Positions 60,358 to 64,000 of a stretch of 64,000 nucleotides of DNA are shown piece after piece. Both the position numbers and the translations under genes were made by a program. The notes beneath the pieces were generated by a model. That model was not told the DNA's origin and did no database searches. It was given only the letters and a program-made list of their open reading frames with translations. Where the stretch lies: NCBI GenBank assembly GCA_034336665.1, contig JAPFBE010000003.1, forward strand, positions 16,098,360-16,162,359. Direction: 5' to 3'. The stretch is from Luscinia megarhynchos. Taxonomy: Eukaryota; Chordata; Aves; Passeriformes; Turdidae. Positions within the stretch are counted from its first letter, which is position 1, and each line of letters begins with the position of its first letter.

Positions 60358-63300
60358 CTCTTCCCCCTCTTTATTTTTTTAAAATCAAAATAAGCAAGAT
60401 TTCCTTCAGAGACTACAGAACTGCAAATCTATTTGCAAGCCAGAAGTGTGATACACTCACAAAGTTGCCTGTGAGCACTTGTATCATTGCTGATCTTCTT
60501 TCAATGACTATTAAAAAAATCCTTCAGGTAGATAGTGCTTTTTACTAAACCAACAACCCCCCCCCCAAACCAAACAATAATTCAGCCTCTTCTGACATTC
60601 CATCGTTGCTGTGCAGACAAACACAAACATTTGCTGCTTATGGATGTATGGGGACAGCAGCAATGGCTGCATGGCCCTGCCACCTGCAGGGATTTCTGTT
60701 CTGCTGCTCAGGTTGGCCTGGCTCTGTAGTAAAGCTGCCAGCAGCTCTCCTGCCAGCTGCAGCACAGCCCACTCCCAAAGCTGTGCTGCAGCTCATCCTT
60801 GAGCACAGCTTCCCCAAAATCTAGCAAAGGATCAAGGGTGCTTTAGGCTTGGTATTGTTTGTGCTGAGGAGAGTGATCAGATGTTTCCCAGAACTCAGAA
60901 CAGGTTCTCCTTCACCTCATTATCCATAACACCATTAGCTACAAAGCAGTGTCTTGCTAATAACTGGCTTTTGCTTATTACTATGAAATCATTCTTCTGT
61001 GCCATATGCCACCTATATTCCTCTTCCAAAAACGTGCTAGGGACTCCATTAGTAGCATCCACTGCTTATTGGGATCACAGCAAGCAGATAGTGCTTGAAA
61101 TGTTCCTATTCACATGGGCATAACGTGTTAGAATTCAAAACTTCAAGACACACAAAGGAACAACAGAGGAGAAAGAACAATCCCTTTGTGCTTTAACATT
61201 CCCTTCTTTATTGACAAATGCAAATTCTTCCACAGTGAGATGCCCTGAGAAGGCACAGCTACCAAACCAATGGTACTAACACTAAATAAGAATTTCCCCT
61301 ACACTTGTTTGCCTCTGACTAAGCCTGGCTAAAATCTGTAAAAGAACCAAATAACCAAAAACAAAGCTGTAACCATTGTTGTGCTGTCAGAGTCTATCTC
61401 TACTGGGCTATAAGGAGCAGAAAGAGATTACATGAGACCATGCCAGGAAATTTAAAGGGTCAGTAGTTGAAAGTTGTGACTTGAAGAGAGATTCAACAAG
61501 CAGCCTGGGAATAGTGAAAAATGGGAAGGTTCTTCCTCCTGTAGAGGAGAGCAGAGCCAGGCGAATTTTACACCAGAGCCCCTGCTTAAAAACAAGAAAC
61601 AGATTAATTCCACCACAACAGTGTATAGACAGGCTCTTATCTGCCCTATTTTTTGCTGGCAGATCTCCAGGAGGAAATTATTGTGGAGATCTTTGATACT
61701 ATCTGGCATCTATACAAGCTCATGTATATAGAAAGAAGCAAAAGCAGTGCAACCAAAGCAGGACAAGTCCTGAATAAACCAGGTGGGAGACTAGGAGGAG
61801 AATTTGGGTGTCAGACCAAAGTAGCATAGGCACTTGTTTTTAAGCATATGCTCAAAAGCAGAGAGACATACACACACATTTATGAAAAAGGCACAGTGAA
61901 AAAACTTTACACACAGGCTAGCAAAGGTTAGGAGCATATGCCACTCACACACACCCACCCACACACTCCTCCTTCCCCCAGGGGAGAGTGTCCTGTATTC
62001 TAAGCCCAGCTGATGTGGACACACACTTCCTGAATGTCTCTGATGCTCAGCACATACTTCCCCCTGCTTGGCACAAACCTTCAGACATTGTGCTGCCTTT
62101 GCAAACTTCTGTCCACTCAGAGACAAGTATTGTCTTCTGGTGGCCAAGTGAAGGAGCCCCCGGTCTTTGGGCTTCTCCCAGCTTTTTCTGCACAGCTCAC
62201 ACAGCTCATAGGCAAGCTCTGCCTTACTCCCTGGTAGAGCTCCACTGCCCAGTCTGCAGTTGGCTGGCCACTGTAAGCTTTGGCTAGAGCAGAGCAACTT
62301 GACAGATGCTTAACTGCTAACAGAGCCAGAGCAGACATTTTGGGAGCTAAGTAGGCATGGAGAAATTTGGAATATGTCTCAATTCTCCCAAATGACTTGT
62401 CTACCACCTCTCTATTCCCTTATTCCCAGAGACTACAGGTTTGCTGATGAATGGCCAAAACCCTTCCAAGAACTCCACCAGGCTGAAAGAAAATCATGTT
62501 GCTGAGAAGCACCAATGTAGTCAGAGTGGGGGTCAGAAAAGAGGCTCTGTTTTTTTCACTCATTATCAAGAATATGGCAGGGGATTGGCAAGTGCATTTT
62601 GTGCCTGGGGTGGCAAGCTCTTTGTCAGCCTTCAGTACACACGGGAGTGGCAGATTGCTCGCTGTGAGGGAGCTCTGCAGGCTCATCACTGTGTTACTTC
62701 TCACATCCCACACACACACACTGAGGAGCGCCGGTATCTAGCTTAATCTAACAACTAAGCATCTAGTAAGAGCTTTGGCTCACTAAGCATTGAATAGAAG
62801 GTGAGTCAGATCCCCTCAAAGGGAGATTCACCAAGGAGCTGCTTTCTTTCTTTCTGGTAACAATAGGGGCTATTAAATATAAATAACCAGTTCAAGTGCC
62901 CAGCCTTCAGATGTCTGCAATGGTCAAGCAGGTTGAATTCCATACACAATATATAATAGTTGTATATACATTTTCTTGCTTTGAATAAAAATGTGTATCT
63001 ATTATAGTGGGGGCATGTGAAAGCCCACACATACACAAAAGAGAAATGGATTTATTGTGCAAGGGTAAAGCATCTCAAGACTTCTTCTTCCGCATAGTGC
63101 TGGCCAAGGCACTCATCAGGCATTGGGAGGCCGTGACCACTTTGTACTATGATGCAGACTTGGCCATGGAGGCTGGGCTGTTTTCCTGACCTGCCTGAAA
63201 TTAGCTCAGGCTCTACTACAGAGACTATAGCATTCTTATTTGAAGTATTTTCTTTCTTCTTATGTCTTGGTTTTGCGATAAATCAAATTATTTGGCTGTT

Positions 63301-64000
63301 ATCTCAATCCTTCAACATTAAACAATTCACTTTAGCGTTAGGCTTTTATGATCAATAGAAAGCTCTTAATCAGAGCTGCCAGCCGTGCTCCTTTTATTTA
63401 AGGCTCACAAAGATTAATGAAAATGCATATGATCTCAGTTGTGCTAATTTTTGCTCGCTATGGCAGGTACTCCCAACAGCCTGCAAGGGTGACCAGCTCT
63501 GATCCGCTTCATGCATCATCATGGACACGCTGACTGATCCCCACAGGCAGGGATGGATTCCCAGCCCCACACCCACATGAATGCCATCACCCACTGAGGA
63601 CCATGGCTGTAGGACTCTAAGTGAATCCAGGATCTGGCCCTGAGGGAACACACTGAGGATAACTCAATAAACAAAAAAAGGAAGCCCGGGCTGGCAACCA
63701 AAGCCCTGGATGAGTTGGCACATCTGGTGAGCAGAGTGGGCGTGAAAAAGGAATAAAAAATGTTTTAATTGGATTTATTCTTATATTCCCATGGAAGCCT
63801 GGAAGTGTGGGATGACATGTGAAAAAAAGCACAATGTGTGAGCCCACTTCTTCCAGCTTGTGGCAAGCAGCACTGCTAGTATTAACAAATACAGGGTTCA
63901 CCCACTGTCACCCAAAATAGCAATAACCAAGCAGCTCAGAATAACTTAATACCTCTTCACTGGATTCTTTTAAGTGAAAATCCCAATTCAAATTTCAGTA
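60358..64000. other. Unique non-coding DNA to the window end
   Basis: No gene or transposon was recognised. A run of 10 C lies at 60557-60566, and short CA-rich tracts near 61870, 61950 and 62708. The segment 63.22-63.53 kb looks like a possible conserved element. The 168-codon minus frame at 61791-62297 shows no domain. Confidence 0.5.

Noticed and set aside
60074..60548. Long FPSLP-repeat open frames
   Set aside because: Direct translation of the (CCCTT)n microsatellite; all three frames are open for the same reason.
1..64000. CRISPR arrays, operons, phage or plasmid genes
   Set aside because: No spaced direct repeats of the right kind, no ribosome-binding-site-led tightly packed genes; the repeats are avian.

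Overview
This is vertebrate nuclear DNA, almost certainly from a passerine (songbird). The evidence is the repeat content. Several CR1 LINE copies have the avian 3' end. One short SINE joins a tRNA-Ile-like head to a CR1 tail (the TguSINE1 design known from zebra finch). There is also a solo endogenous-retrovirus LTR with TG...CA ends and a 5-bp flanking duplication. Older amniote repeats (a CR1 of the reptile/early-bird type and a MIR/CORE-SINE) lie among the younger ones. Nothing prokaryotic, plasmid-like or phage-like is present.

No protein-coding gene could be recognised. The open frames are mostly short and lack known domains. The longest ones lie in GC-rich DNA, microsatellites or a degenerate minisatellite. 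The window therefore reads as intergenic sequence or the interior of a very large intron.

Layout. 1-3.6 kb: unique DNA, then an ancient CR1 fragment on the + strand that still shows decayed reverse-transcriptase motifs. 3.6-26 kb: mostly unique DNA with older CR1 fragments (about 13.4, 16.8 and 21.5 kb), a 20-bp perfect palindrome (7.15 kb) and a few exon-like or conserved-looking segments. 26.2-26.4 kb: a degenerate 12-bp minisatellite. 31-35 kb: simple repeats and a CR1. 38.6-39.2 kb: solo LTR on the - strand. 40.3-40.9 kb: ancient CR1 on the - strand. 44.7 kb: MIR. 46.3 kb: CR1 tail. 48.1-48.9 kb: an unexplained long open frame with an acceptor-like site before it and AATAAA at its stop. 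49.9 kb: tRNA-Ile/CR1 SINE. 50-55 kb: repeat-poor DNA with clustered homeodomain-type cores. 55.3 kb: perfect (ATGG)20. 57.2-57.7 kb: a long CR1 3' fragment. 60.1-60.36 kb: (CCTT)n running into about 45 copies of CCCTT. 60.4-64 kb: unique DNA.

No coherent new gene system is visible. The items most worth a second look are the orphan open frame near 48 kb, the SINE/CR1 shared tail, the 12-bp minisatellite, and several strong splice-signal pairs that could mark non-coding RNA or tiny alternative exons. All identifications were made by eye against remembered family consensus features; no search was run.
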